Origin: a virus
Length of the DNA stretch: 21,725 bases
Reading direction: 5' to 3' (one strand)
Virus record (IMG/VR): IMGVR_UViG_3300025311_000019
Span: 1 to 21,725 of that record
The notes below the pieces were generated by a model. That model was not told the origin of the DNA. It ran no database searches and was given only the letters and a program-made list of their open reading frames with translations. The position numbers were made by a program, and so were the translations under genes. This document shows positions 13,814 to 19,901 of the stretch, piece by piece; position 1 is the stretch's first letter; every line of letters starts with the position of its first letter.

Positions 13814-14316
13814 CGCCGCACCTCCAGCGTCGGCGCCACACCCATCCAGGCGGCCACGTCGCGCGGTGATGGGATAGACGGCAGGCCGCTGCGCGGCAGG
13901 CCGGCGTGCAGGTAGATCGAGGCCGACAGCGCCGAGCAGATCAGATCCTTGTCGTCGGCGGCCGGCAGCGGGCGGCCGAGCAGCTCGTGCTGGGCGATGC
14001 GCAGCAGGTCGCCAAAGTCGTAGCCGATGTCGAGGCCGAGCAGATCGAAGATTGCGCCCTCGGCCTCGGTCGAATGCACCGGGCAGGCGAACACATCGAA
14101 ATCGGTGTCGGCGTACTTGCTGGCCGGCACCAGGCAGGCGCCGCCGCCATTCATCTCGGCGAGCAGCAGCCGCGCGCCGAGCCAGATCGCCACGGCGGTG
14201 TGGGTGTAGGGGCTTTGGGTCACCACCCGCGTGATGGCGGAGAGGCCGCCGCGGTGCGAACGAACGGCGACCAGGTCGCCGGTGCCGATCAGGCCGCGGG
14301 CTTCAGCGTAGTTCAT
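13810..14316 (-). CDS. YiiX/NlpC-P60-like permuted papain-fold hydrolase
   Basis: 168 aa. 'IGTGDLVAVRSHRGGLSAITRVVTQSPYTHTAVAIWLG' (about 10-47) and 'DLICSALSASIYLHAG' (about 124-139) give the order His39 then Cys127 seen in permuted NlpC/P60 (YiiX/YebB-type) enzymes. Members cleave amide or ester bonds in cell-wall peptides or lipids. There is no signal peptide. It is coupled to the end of Rz by ATGA, so it belongs to the lysis operon. A wall-degrading role is inferred. Confidence 0.72.
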   Translation of the reverse strand: MNYAEARGLIGTGDLVAVRSHRGGLSAITRVVTQSPYTHTAVAIWLGARLLLAEMNGGGACLVPASKYADTDFDVFACPVHSTEAEGAIFDLLGLDIGYDFGDLLRIAQHELLGRPLPAADDKDLICSALSASIYLHAGLPRSGLPSIPSPRDVAAWMGVAPTLEVRR

Positions 14317-14566
14317 GGGTTTTCTCCAGCCAGTTGATCAGGCCCTGGAAGCGCTCGCGCGTCCGGTGGTAGAGCCCCGCCGTCTCGATGTGATTCAGCA
14401 GCAGATCGTCCAGGTGGTCGCTGGCCGGTTCCGGCAAGGTCGCCGGCGGCGGCTCGGTCAGGTGTGCCGGCGGGATCAGCGCCGGCGCCGCGATTGGCGG
14501 CGCGCCAGCGGCGCAAGCTGTCAGCATCCAGGCGACAATCAGCGGGAGCAGGGTTCGTTTGAGCAT
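14303..14566 (-). CDS. Rz1: Outer-membrane spanin, Rz1-like lipoprotein
   Basis: 87 aa. The N-terminus 'MLKRTLLPLIVAWMLTAC' is a lipoprotein signal with lipobox LTAC and lipidated Cys18. It is followed by a Pro-rich stretch (APPIAAPALIPPAHLTEPPP) typical of Rz1. ATG 14566 has AGGAGG 10 bases upstream. The gene is nested in another frame inside the Rz-like gene, ending only 10 bp beyond it. With Rz it would bridge both membranes and disrupt the outer membrane at lysis. The C-terminus (about 50-87) is helical and longer than in lambda Rz1. Confidence 0.85.
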   Translation of the reverse strand: MLKRTLLPLIVAWMLTACAAGAPPIAAPALIPPAHLTEPPPATLPEPASDHLDDLLLNHIETAGLYHRTRERFQGLINWLEKTHELR

Positions 14567-14810
14567 GGCTGTGGGCCTCCTGGAGCAGAGTGTCGGTGTG
14601 GGCTTCCTGGCGCGCCTCAGCGCGCACGGCAGCGCGCTCGACCGTGGCGCCGGCGGCGGCCTTGAGGTTGTGGGTCGCGATGGCCTGGGCCAGCGGCTTG
14701 ACCTTGGCGGCCTCATTGGCGTTGTGCGCGTTGCCGGTGGCGAACTGATAGACCCATACCAGGGACAGCAGCCACAGCAGCACCAGGCCGAGACCGACGC
14801 GGGGATTCAT
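14313..14810 (-). CDS. Rz: Inner-membrane spanin, Rz-like
   Basis: 165 aa. Residues about 5-22 (VGLGLVLLWLLSLVWVYQ) are an N-terminal membrane anchor. Residues about 28-85 form an Ala/Glu/His helical region, and 'DCRLDADSLRRWRAAN' near 90-105 is like the C-terminus of many i-spanins. The last ~60 residues share DNA with Rz1 and are Gly/Pro/Arg-rich, so their sequence may be set by the Rz1 frame. The start overlaps the endolysin stop (ATGA), and its stop overlaps the next start likewise. Confidence 0.78.
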   Translation of the reverse strand: MNPRVGLGLVLLWLLSLVWVYQFATGNAHNANEAAKVKPLAQAIATHNLKAAAGATVERAAVRAEARQEAHTDTLLQEAHSHAQTNPAPADCRLDADSLRRWRAANRGAGADPAGTPDRAAAGDLAGTGQRPPGRSAAESHRDGGALPPDARALPGPDQLAGENP

Positions 14811-15409
14811 GCGCAGACTCCCAAGCCCCAGCCGGCGCGGATGTAGATCGGCTCCAGCCGGGTCAGGATGCGCTGCGGGTAGCCGAGGTTCTCGCGGCAG
14901 TTGGCGGCGTTGCGGAAGGCCGCGCAGGGTTTGCCCGACTTCGCCTCACGCTGCAGCCAGCCCAGCCCGCCGTTGTAGGCGCGTAGAGCCAGCGCCATGC
15001 GCTCGCAGGGTTGGGCGTTACTGGCGACGGGCACGCGGGCATACAGCCAGGCGTCGTAACGCACCAGGGCGCGCAGCGCCCAGACCGGATTGCCGGTGTC
15101 GGCGGCGACCAGGGCCGGGTCGAGGTCGCCGATCCAGTCGGCGGTGGCCGGCGTGAATTGCGCCAGGCCGTGGGCGTAGGGCGAGCGGGCGTCAGGGCGC
15201 CAGGCGCTCTCCTGATGGATCTGCGCGCCGAAGGTGGCCACCGGGGCATCGAGGCCCCAGATCATGCGGGCGTTGCGGACGAGGTCGCGGCGGTACTGCT
15301 GGGCTTCGCGCGGGATGTCCTGGGCGAGGACCATGACCGGCAGACCGACCAGCGCCACCACGATCAGCGCCAGCGCCACGCGGGCCAGAAGGCGCGCCGC
15401 TGTCATCAC
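14807..15409 (-). CDS. Endolysin: SLT-type lytic transglycosylase
   Basis: 200 aa. Residues about 9-29 are hydrophobic and Ala/Val-rich and end VLAQD, which may be a cleavable signal or a SAR-type anchor. The catalytic domain has 'AQIHQESAWRPDARSPYAHGLAQFTPATADWI' (62-93), with Glu67 as the expected acid, and 'AYNGGLGWLQRE' (144-155), both classic lytic transglycosylase elements. It cuts peptidoglycan during lysis. It lies between holin and spanins with ATGA overlaps. Export by its own N-terminus would make the holin a timer more than a channel. Confidence 0.87.
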   Translation of the reverse strand: MMTAARLLARVALALIVVALVGLPVMVLAQDIPREAQQYRRDLVRNARMIWGLDAPVATFGAQIHQESAWRPDARSPYAHGLAQFTPATADWIGDLDPALVAADTGNPVWALRALVRYDAWLYARVPVASNAQPCERMALALRAYNGGLGWLQREAKSGKPCAAFRNAANCRENLGYPQRILTRLEPIYIRAGWGLGVCA

Positions 15410-15684
15410 GCCCCCATCCCCACGGCCAGCATCATCGCGGCGACGATGATGGCGCGGCGGACTTGCGCGGCGGCGAAGACGGTCTCGCGGCCGCAGGCCT
15501 GGAAGCGATCTGGCCGCGCATAGGGGAACAGCTCGCGATCAAGGTAGTAGCCGGCGACGCCGGCGCCGGTGACCAGGCTGAACTTGTAGAGGGTGACCAG
15601 CGCCTGGTGCGGCGCGAGCTGGCTGATGGCCAGGCCAAGCAAGATGGAAAGGACCGTCGAGACGATCATGCGGGGAAGCTTCAT
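15406..15684 (-). CDS. Putative holin
   Basis: 92 aa from ATG 15684 (GGGAGA upstream); the open frame extends further, but the new start overlaps the stop of a 51-aa gene. Segments at about 7-24 (IVSTVLSILLGLAISQLA), about 29-46 and 78-92 (AIIVAAMMLAVGMGA) are hydrophobic, and 'GYYLDRELFPYARP' lies between them, a hallmark of a putative holin family of Mu-like phages. It would form membrane lesions that time lysis. The stop overlaps the endolysin start by 4 bp. Confidence 0.78.
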   Translation of the reverse strand: MKLPRMIVSTVLSILLGLAISQLAPHQALVTLYKFSLVTGAGVAGYYLDRELFPYARPDRFQACGRETVFAAAQVRRAIIVAAMMLAVGMGA

Positions 15685-15836
15685 TTGATCTCCCGAAACC
15701 GGGGCGGGTTGAAGTGACAGCCCACCGCGTACCGGTGGCGGTAGTGCCAAGCGTCCAGGTGCGCGCAATTGCCGAAGCCGTGAAGGCTTAGCTTGCTGGT
15801 AGGGTCAAGACTGAAGGAGCGGCAGCGCGAGCACAT
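15681..15836 (-). CDS. Cys-rich 51-aa protein, first gene of the lysis operon
   Basis: ATG 15836 opens a 51-aa frame (MCSRCRSFSLDPTSKLSLHG...) ending in REIK, its TGA overlapping the holin ATG. Cysteines at 2, 5, 24 and 40 suggest a small zinc-binding knuckle. The style 'MC..CR.F.LDP......GFG.C' resembles small unnamed proteins I have seen in other prophages near lysis genes. There is no obvious Shine-Dalgarno, but its ATG is 32 bp from the late-promoter motif, as gpI's is 31 bp from its copy. Function unknown. Confidence 0.65.
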   Translation of the reverse strand: MCSRCRSFSLDPTSKLSLHGFGNCAHLDAWHYRHRYAVGCHFNPPRFREIK

Positions 15837-15868
15837 GGAGCTGAAGGCTACGCATGCGCGCGGCGCAG

Positions 15869-15889
15869 CTCCATTAACCGGCGTTAGAA
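15869..15889 (-). promoter_or_regulatory. Late-promoter-like motif upstream of the lysis operon (P-lys equivalent)
   Basis: The minus-strand core TAACGCCGGTTA, with flanking TTC and ATGGAG, matches the motif at 6260-6280 at 20 of 21 bases. It lies 4 bp after the middle-operon terminator and 32 bp before the Cys-rich gene. Mu places a C-activated promoter here. The Mor/C-family gene lies 0.85 kb upstream. Direct binding is inferred. Confidence 0.65.
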
Positions 15890-15893
15890 GCAG

Positions 15894-15927
15894 AAAGCCC
15901 CGCCGGGCGAAAACCGGGCGGGGCTTT
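15894..15927 (-). terminator. Terminator hairpin ending the early/middle operon
   Basis: An 11-bp perfect stem, AAAGCCCCGCC paired with GGCGGGGCTTT, encloses a 12-nt loop and is flanked by TTTTTTT upstream on the minus strand and TTT-CTGCTTCT downstream. It follows the last middle gene by 17 bp and comes immediately before the late-promoter motif, so it insulates middle from late transcription. Confidence 0.75.
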
Positions 15928-15943
15928 AAAAAAAGCTGTGGAG

Positions 15944-16369
15944 TTACTTGATGTTTTTGAGACTCATGTCGGGCTCAACAAGCGACCTCTTACACTCGGC
16001 ATGCCATCGTCGAAATTTGTCGACCGCGTAGCTGCGCCAGGTTTCGCTTGGGTCGCCCCGGTACCATGCATCGCCATACATCATCACCGCCGAACCAGCG
16101 TCGCGGCAATAGAAATAGGGGAAGATCGCGCGGTGGCCGAGGTGCATCTCTGGCCAATTCGACATCTTGGCCAGGAGCGGCCCCATCGTTCGATTATAGG
16201 AACGTTTGTCACCTGCCTTGATGAGCCCGTTCAGGCTCGCCCTGGTCGCGGATACCGACTGCTCCATATCGACGGCAATCTGCTTCGCTTCAGCGTCGGT
16301 TAGGTCACGGGCGGCCGCTATTGAGGCCGATCCGATCAAAGCCATCAGGACCGCAAATGGCCGGATCAT
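15944..16369 (-). CDS. Putative exported protein, last middle gene
   Basis: 141 aa from ATG 16369, 2 bp after the previous stop. The N-terminus (MIRPFAVLMALIGSASIAAA, then RDLTDAEA) is a typical signal peptide. The mature part is helical, with 'SYNRTMGPLLAKMSNWPEMHLGHRAIFPYFYCRDAG' at about 58-93 and a C-terminal 'WRSYAVDKFRRWHAECKRSL'. Two Cys may form a disulphide in the periplasm. I do not recognise the family. A cell-envelope function such as superinfection exclusion is only a suggestion. Confidence 0.72.
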   Translation of the reverse strand: MIRPFAVLMALIGSASIAAARDLTDAEAKQIAVDMEQSVSATRASLNGLIKAGDKRSYNRTMGPLLAKMSNWPEMHLGHRAIFPYFYCRDAGSAVMMYGDAWYRGDPSETWRSYAVDKFRRWHAECKRSLVEPDMSLKNIK

Positions 16370-16371
16370 TG

Positions 16372-16722
16372 TCACCCCACCGCCGGCGCCCACTCGCCGC
16401 AATGTTCCGTCTTGCGGCCCTTCACCTTGCTGCAAGTGCGCTCGACCTCGGCGCCGTCCGGCCGCGTGGTGCGCATGCGGATGAAGACCCCGCCCTGGAG
16501 CAGGAAGGAATCGATCACGCGGCGTGTGGCGCCTTTGGCAGCGGCCACGCGTTCTGCGCTGTCGGCTTTCTTCGTCAGCACTTTGATCATCAGCGTATTT
16601 CCCATCCCGTCGATAAAGGCGACCTTGCAGGCGATGCCGTCACGCTCGGCGGAGACGCCGTCGCATACCGAGGCCAGCGCCAGCATAGGCACCATCAGAA
16701 TCACAGCGAGAATTGCGCGCAT
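16372..16722 (-). CDS. Putative periplasmic protein
   Basis: 116 aa with an AGGAG ribosome binding site. Residues 1-18 (MRAILAVILMVPMLALAS) are a signal peptide. Four Cys remain in the predicted mature protein (VCDG, ACKV, TCSK, HCGE), enough for two disulphides. The core looks strand-rich (GIACKVAFIDGMGNTLMIKVLTKK; GGVFIRMRTTRPDGAEVERTC). It lies between the Mor/C-like gene and another exported protein. No family is recognised. Confidence 0.72.
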   Translation of the reverse strand: MRAILAVILMVPMLALASVCDGVSAERDGIACKVAFIDGMGNTLMIKVLTKKADSAERVAAAKGATRRVIDSFLLQGGVFIRMRTTRPDGAEVERTCSKVKGRKTEHCGEWAPAVG

Positions 16723-16732
16723 TGCGATCTCC

Positions 16733-17092
16733 TCAAAACAGCGCCGGCTGGCGCCTTTTCATCATCTCGGCGCCGACGGCCTTGACGATGCGGTAGATAT
16801 GAATAACCGATAAATCATACTCCCGCCCCAACTCGGTATGGTTGCGGCCGTCGAACTTCTCGTAGATTTCCAGGTCGCGCCGCGCGATGTCGATCGCGCA
16901 GCCCTTGGGAAAGTAGAACGAATCGCCGCCCCAATCCTTGCGCATCCGGTCCATTACCTTTACCCCGATTTCAGCGGCCTGCTCATCGCCAATGCCGGCC
17001 GCGACGAGTTCGGCGGCCACGGTATCGGCGAGCGCCTCAAGCAACTCAAGCTCGTCGCCGGCGACCCCGCTAAACTTCTCTTCCTGGTTCAT
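16733..17092 (-). CDS. Mor/C-family transcription activator
   Basis: 119 aa from ATG 17092, which overlaps the previous stop as ATGA; a start at 17113 is also open but less likely. The mid-region 'DWGGDSFYFPKGCAIDIARRDLEIYEKFDGRNHTELGREYDLSVIHIYRIVKAV' (about 53-106) is the Mor/C dimer strand and helix-turn-helix. These proteins bind inverted repeats upstream of weak promoters. Only one member is present in the window, so it may combine the Mor and C roles, or a second copy lies elsewhere. Its likely targets are the two 21-bp motifs. Confidence 0.9.
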   Translation of the reverse strand: MNQEEKFSGVAGDELELLEALADTVAAELVAAGIGDEQAAEIGVKVMDRMRKDWGGDSFYFPKGCAIDIARRDLEIYEKFDGRNHTELGREYDLSVIHIYRIVKAVGAEMMKRRQPALF

Positions 17093-17337
17093 CGCTTCAC
17101 TTCCTTCGGCCACTTGAATTCCTGCCCCTTGGGCATCCAGCAGTAGCCGTGCTGGTCGAGCCAGGCGGTGACCATGACGCCGTTGAGCTGGTTCAGGACT
17201 TCGGGCGTTACGGTCAGGTGCAGGGCCGCTTCCTTGTAACGGCTGGCGCGACGCTCGACGATGTGCAGCGCCAAAGTCAACCCGATGACGAGGCCGGCCA
17301 AAGCGGCGATCAGCAGGTGCCCGAGAGTGAGGTTCAT
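17089..17337 (-). CDS. Small single-span membrane protein
   Basis: 82 aa. Residues about 5-26 (LGHLLIAALAGLVIGLTLALHI) are a transmembrane segment, followed by a basic 'ERRASRYKE' and a soluble C-terminal part with 'LTVTPEVLNQLNGVMVTAWLDQHGYCWMPKG'. The ATG overlaps the GemA stop (ATGA) and has purine-rich AAGGAAGG upstream. Comparable small proteins occur near gemA in Mu-like phages; no function is known to me. Confidence 0.68.
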   Translation of the reverse strand: MNLTLGHLLIAALAGLVIGLTLALHIVERRASRYKEAALHLTVTPEVLNQLNGVMVTAWLDQHGYCWMPKGQEFKWPKEVKR

Positions 17338-17765
17338 GCCTTGCCTTCCTTGTACCTTGCGGTGCGCTCCAGCGGGCCGATCAGTTTCCAGAGTTCGGTG
17401 GCGTCCATCATCCGCAGATAGCGCTGATGGCCGTCGATGCGGGCGGCGACGCCTTCGGCATAGACGACCTGCTGGCCGCGCTTGATGCCGAGGTTGATGC
17501 AGACGCGGCGGATCTTCCAGAGGAAACCCTGCTTTTCGGCGTCGACCTTATTCACCCAGGCCCACTCGTTCTCTGCCGGGGCTCCGCGCGGCTTCTGCCC
17601 GCCCAGGGCGGCGACCACGCGCGCCAGCGCGGCATCGTCCAGATCGGCGGCGCTGCGCTGGCCGCTGCGCGCCTCCAGAATGTCGCGGTAGGCGTCATCA
17701 TCCCAGCCCTGCTCTTTCTTGATGCAGTGCAGGCGGGCGAGGAGCTTGTTGCGGGGGGCGGACAT
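17334..17765 (-). CDS. gemA: GemA-like regulatory protein (Mu gp16, DUF1018)
   Basis: 143 aa. The N-terminus 'NKLLARLHCIKKEQGWDDDAYRDILEARSGQRSAADLDDAALARVVAAL' (about 6-54) and the C-terminal 'RYLRMMDATELWKLIGPLERTARYKEGKA' are typical of GemA/DUF1018. In Mu this middle protein is reported to alter host gene expression and DNA supercoiling. It lies upstream of the Mor/C-like gene, as in Mu. There is no clear Shine-Dalgarno; the start is 2 bp after the previous stop, so re-initiation is likely. Confidence 0.88.
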   Translation of the reverse strand: MSAPRNKLLARLHCIKKEQGWDDDAYRDILEARSGQRSAADLDDAALARVVAALGGQKPRGAPAENEWAWVNKVDAEKQGFLWKIRRVCINLGIKRGQQVVYAEGVAARIDGHQRYLRMMDATELWKLIGPLERTARYKEGKA

Positions 17766-17767
17766 GG

Positions 17768-18037
17768 TTAAGGCGCAGGCAGGCGCTTGATGGTTTTGCG
17801 CGGGGCAGTCGCCGGCTCGCCCTGCGGCAGGATGATTTGATCGGCCTCGATCGAGCGCAGTTCGACAACGGTCGCGCGGGTCGCCCGGTACTTCATCGGG
17901 TGAGTTATGTAATCGATTTCACACTCGATCGAGCCGCGCATCAGCGCAATGATCTTCAGGCCGTTGTCGATCGGGATCAGGTAGTCGCTGTGCCCGATAC
18001 GCAGGCAGCACATTTCCTTTTTGAGGATGGCGCTCAT
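17768..18037 (-). CDS. Hypothetical early protein, 89 aa
   Basis: Starts at ATG 18037 (MSAILKKEMCCLRIGHSDYLIPIDNGLKII), overlapping the previous stop as ATGA. The first half has alternating strands; the C-terminus is Pro/Lys-rich (PATAPRKTIKRLPAP), probably flexible. Two adjacent Cys occur at 10-11. The frame is open further upstream, but that part reads as the shadow of the neighbour. Not recognised. Confidence 0.65.
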   Translation of the reverse strand: MSAILKKEMCCLRIGHSDYLIPIDNGLKIIALMRGSIECEIDYITHPMKYRATRATVVELRSIEADQIILPQGEPATAPRKTIKRLPAP

Positions 18038-18240
18038 TCGAGAATTTCCTCCAGAATCTCCTCGACCGTCTCGCCCAGCAGACCATCGGCGCGCTCGATG
18101 TAGGGGTCCAGCGTGGCACGATCGATGGTGTTGGTCATGCAGTCGGTCATCAGCTCGATGGTGGCGATCAGGTCGCGCAGGCAAAGTCGCAGCGCGTCAA
18201 GTTGGTCGGCGATCTCGCCAAGCGTTCTAGGTGCGGTCAT
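18034..18240 (-). CDS. Hypothetical acidic helical protein, 68 aa
   Basis: Predicted to be two or three helices (LGEIADQLDALRLCLRDLIATIELM; TLDPYIERADGLLGETVEEILEEILE), strongly acidic at the C-terminus. It may be a small adaptor or regulator; no family is recognised. Both ends overlap neighbours by 4 bp, so it belongs to the coupled early operon. Confidence 0.62.
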   Translation of the reverse strand: MTAPRTLGEIADQLDALRLCLRDLIATIELMTDCMTNTIDRATLDPYIERADGLLGETVEEILEEILE

Positions 18241-18486
18241 CTCAGGTTCTCCAGCTCAGCGATGGTGATGACGACATACCGGGTCGAGCCGGGAATCTCG
18301 CGTTGGTTCTTGAACAGCCGCGCGCGCTCGACCAACTCTCGGAACGTCTCCGCCCCCCCCCCGCGTGGCGAATTCTTCTTTGAAGATGCGGCGCGCCGGC
18401 CGCTTGGCGAAGGCGAAAAAAAAGGGCTCGTGATGCCGATACCTGATGCGATAGCGGCGCTGTTCGGCCATAACGTAGAAGCTCAT
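18237..18486 (-). pseudogene. Early gene with a frame break at homopolymer runs
   Basis: The frame from ATG 18486 (AGGAGG upstream; MSFYVMAEQRRYRIRYRHHEP) passes through T8 and G10 runs on the minus strand, then continues to a stop at 18256 with poor-quality sequence. In the next frame the DNA reads 'AETFRELVERARLFKNQREI...YVVITIAELENLR', ending at 18237 exactly over the next gene's ATG (ATGA), as genuine neighbours do. Removing one base from either run gives a single 82-aa protein. Sequencing error, slippage-based variation or true loss are all possible. Not recognised. Confidence 0.65.
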
Positions 18487-18529
18487 GCGGGTTACCTCCT
18501 GGCGGTGGTTTTAGGTTTGATGGGCATGC

Positions 18530-19216
18530 CTACTCCAGTGCCAAGCGTTCGCCGACGCCGCCGACGCCGCGGTTGAGCTGGGCTTCGGTACCGGCCGTGT
18601 GGCCGGCATCGACATCGCCGTAGTCACGCTCGGCGAGCTTGCGGCCGGCGCTTCGGTTGCGCCCGTGGAATCCTTTGAGCGCGTGCTTGTTTTCCAGGTA
18701 GGCGGTCACCTTGGCCTGCTGCGCCTCGCTGCCGGCAAAGGCTTTGATCAGCGCGGTGGCGGCTACCACCCAGCCTTCGCAAAACAGATCGGCGCGGCGC
18801 GTGCGGCTTGTGGGCCCGCAGCGCTTGAGGGCGGTTTTGATGTAGCTGGACCTGGAGCGCTTGACCTGGCGGAACATCACCTCGAAGGCATAGCGCGCGA
18901 TCTCGGCAGCCGGCGCCGCGCCGACGAAGGTCCACTTACCCACTGGCCAGCCACATGCCAGGAACACCTCGCAATCGAAGGCCTTGGCCACCCGCGTGGC
19001 GAGGCCGCATTCCCAGCGTGCCGGGTGCGACGATGCGCCGGCCTTTGTGGCCTCTTCCTGGATGTCGGCCGCCTCGATGTCGAAGTCGGTGATACCGTGC
19101 TGCTGCATCAGCCGCTGCGCCTGGCGCAGGGCCACAGCGGCTTCGTGCTCGTTATCCGACTTGGCGAGGGCCAAGCACTTCTTGATCTTGGCGATGATGG
19201 CGTCGCGGTTTGTCAT
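18530..19216 (-). CDS. DUF2786 domain protein
   Basis: 228 aa. The N-terminus 'AIIAKIKKCLALAKSDNEHEAAVALRQAQRLMQQHGI' (about 6-42) is the DUF2786 signature. The following region 'WECGLATRVAKAFDCEVFLACG...FVGAAPAAEIARYAFEVMFRQVKRSR' is the usual companion domain. Such proteins are common in Mu-like and other prophages; the function is unknown. The ATG has AGGAG upstream. The C-terminal ~45 residues are Gly/Arg-rich (KGFHGRNRSAGRKLAERDYGD). Confidence 0.85.
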   Translation of the reverse strand: MTNRDAIIAKIKKCLALAKSDNEHEAAVALRQAQRLMQQHGITDFDIEAADIQEEATKAGASSHPARWECGLATRVAKAFDCEVFLACGWPVGKWTFVGAAPAAEIARYAFEVMFRQVKRSRSSYIKTALKRCGPTSRTRRADLFCEGWVVAATALIKAFAGSEAQQAKVTAYLENKHALKGFHGRNRSAGRKLAERDYGDVDAGHTAGTEAQLNRGVGGVGERLALE

Positions 19217-19269
19217 GACGTCTCCTGCGCCTTGGAGGCCCTACTGAAGTCGCGTTCGCCGGGGGTCAT
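19213..19269 (-). CDS. Possible 18-aa micro-ORF
   Basis: ATG 19269 overlaps the Gam-like stop (ATGA), and the TGA overlaps the DUF2786 start in the same way. The product would be MTPGERDFSRASKAQETS. The double overlap fits the operon's coupling style, but the frame is very short, so it may serve only to carry ribosomes across the gap. Confidence 0.3.
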   Translation of the reverse strand: MTPGERDFSRASKAQETS

Positions 19270-19901
19270 GCTGGCACCGCCTTTCCTGCCTTCGCCTTGC
19301 CCTTCGCGGCGCGCGGCTTGTCGTCGTCGCCCTGGCGGGCGGCCGCGGCGGCGATGACCAGCTTGGTCAGCTTCTCGGCATCGTTGTCGCCGACCGTGAT
19401 GTAGTGGCTATCGACGCCAGTAACGGTGCGCACGCCGATCTTTTGCAGATCCTCGGGGCTCAGTGCGGCGAGCGCGTCGACCACCAGCGAGACCTGGGTG
19501 CGCACCAGGAGGTCGTATTGCTGCGGCAGCAGGGCCAGGATGCGCTTGGCGACGACTTCGTCATCGTCCCAATCGAGCGTGTCTTCGGCCTTGCGATAGC
19601 CGGCCTTGACGCCATCCACGGCCAGGCTGCGTGGTTTGGCGAAGAGGTGCGGACTGCGCACCAGCAGCTCGGTGAGTTGTGCGTGAGCGGCGGCCTCGGC
19701 GGCGGCGTAGGCGTCCATCGTGGCCTTGTAGCGATCCATGATCGGGGCGATGGCGCCCTTGATCTCGGCCTGCATCAGGGTGGCGCAGCCGGTGGTGTCG
19801 TTGTGCCGGGCGGCGAGGTATTCGGCGGCGACGCGGATGTCGGCGAGGGTCACCTGCCCGCGAAGCGGAATTCCAGGTGCGCAAAGCGGAATCGTGTTCA
19901 T
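19266..19901 (-). CDS. gam: Host-nuclease inhibitor, Mu Gam-like (probable)
   Basis: 211 aa. A helical N-terminal part (about 40-80, 'IMDRYKATMDAYAAAEAAAHAQL') is followed by 'FAKPRSLAVDGVKAGYRKAEDTLDWDDDEVVAKRIL' and 'LVVDALAALSPEDLQKIGVRTVTGVDSHYITV', which parallel the coiled-coil and strand pattern of Mu Gam. Gam binds DNA ends and shields phage DNA from exonucleases, like eukaryotic Ku. The C-terminus is a Lys/Ala tail. The position early in the operon fits Mu. AAGGAG precedes the ATG. Confidence 0.62.
   Translation of the reverse strand: MNTIPLCAPGIPLRGQVTLADIRVAAEYLAARHNDTTGCATLMQAEIKGAIAPIMDRYKATMDAYAAAEAAAHAQLTELLVRSPHLFAKPRSLAVDGVKAGYRKAEDTLDWDDDEVVAKRILALLPQQYDLLVRTQVSLVVDALAALSPEDLQKIGVRTVTGVDSHYITVGDNDAEKLTKLVIAAAAARQGDDDKPRAAKGKAKAGKAVPA

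Noticed and set aside
15894-15934. The hairpin followed by seven A residues as a plus-strand terminator
   Set aside because: On the plus strand the run after the stem is A, not T. It works only in the minus direction, where it follows the last middle gene.
18484-18527. An 11-codon frame (MPIKPKTTARR) between the DUF2786 gene and the broken early gene
   Set aside because: It is too short and has no overlaps with both neighbours; the AGGAGG inside it serves the next gene.
18202-18576. A 124-codon plus-strand frame opposite the broken early gene
   Set aside because: It reads the same homopolymers and has no Shine-Dalgarno. The minus-strand gene fits the operon overlaps at both ends.
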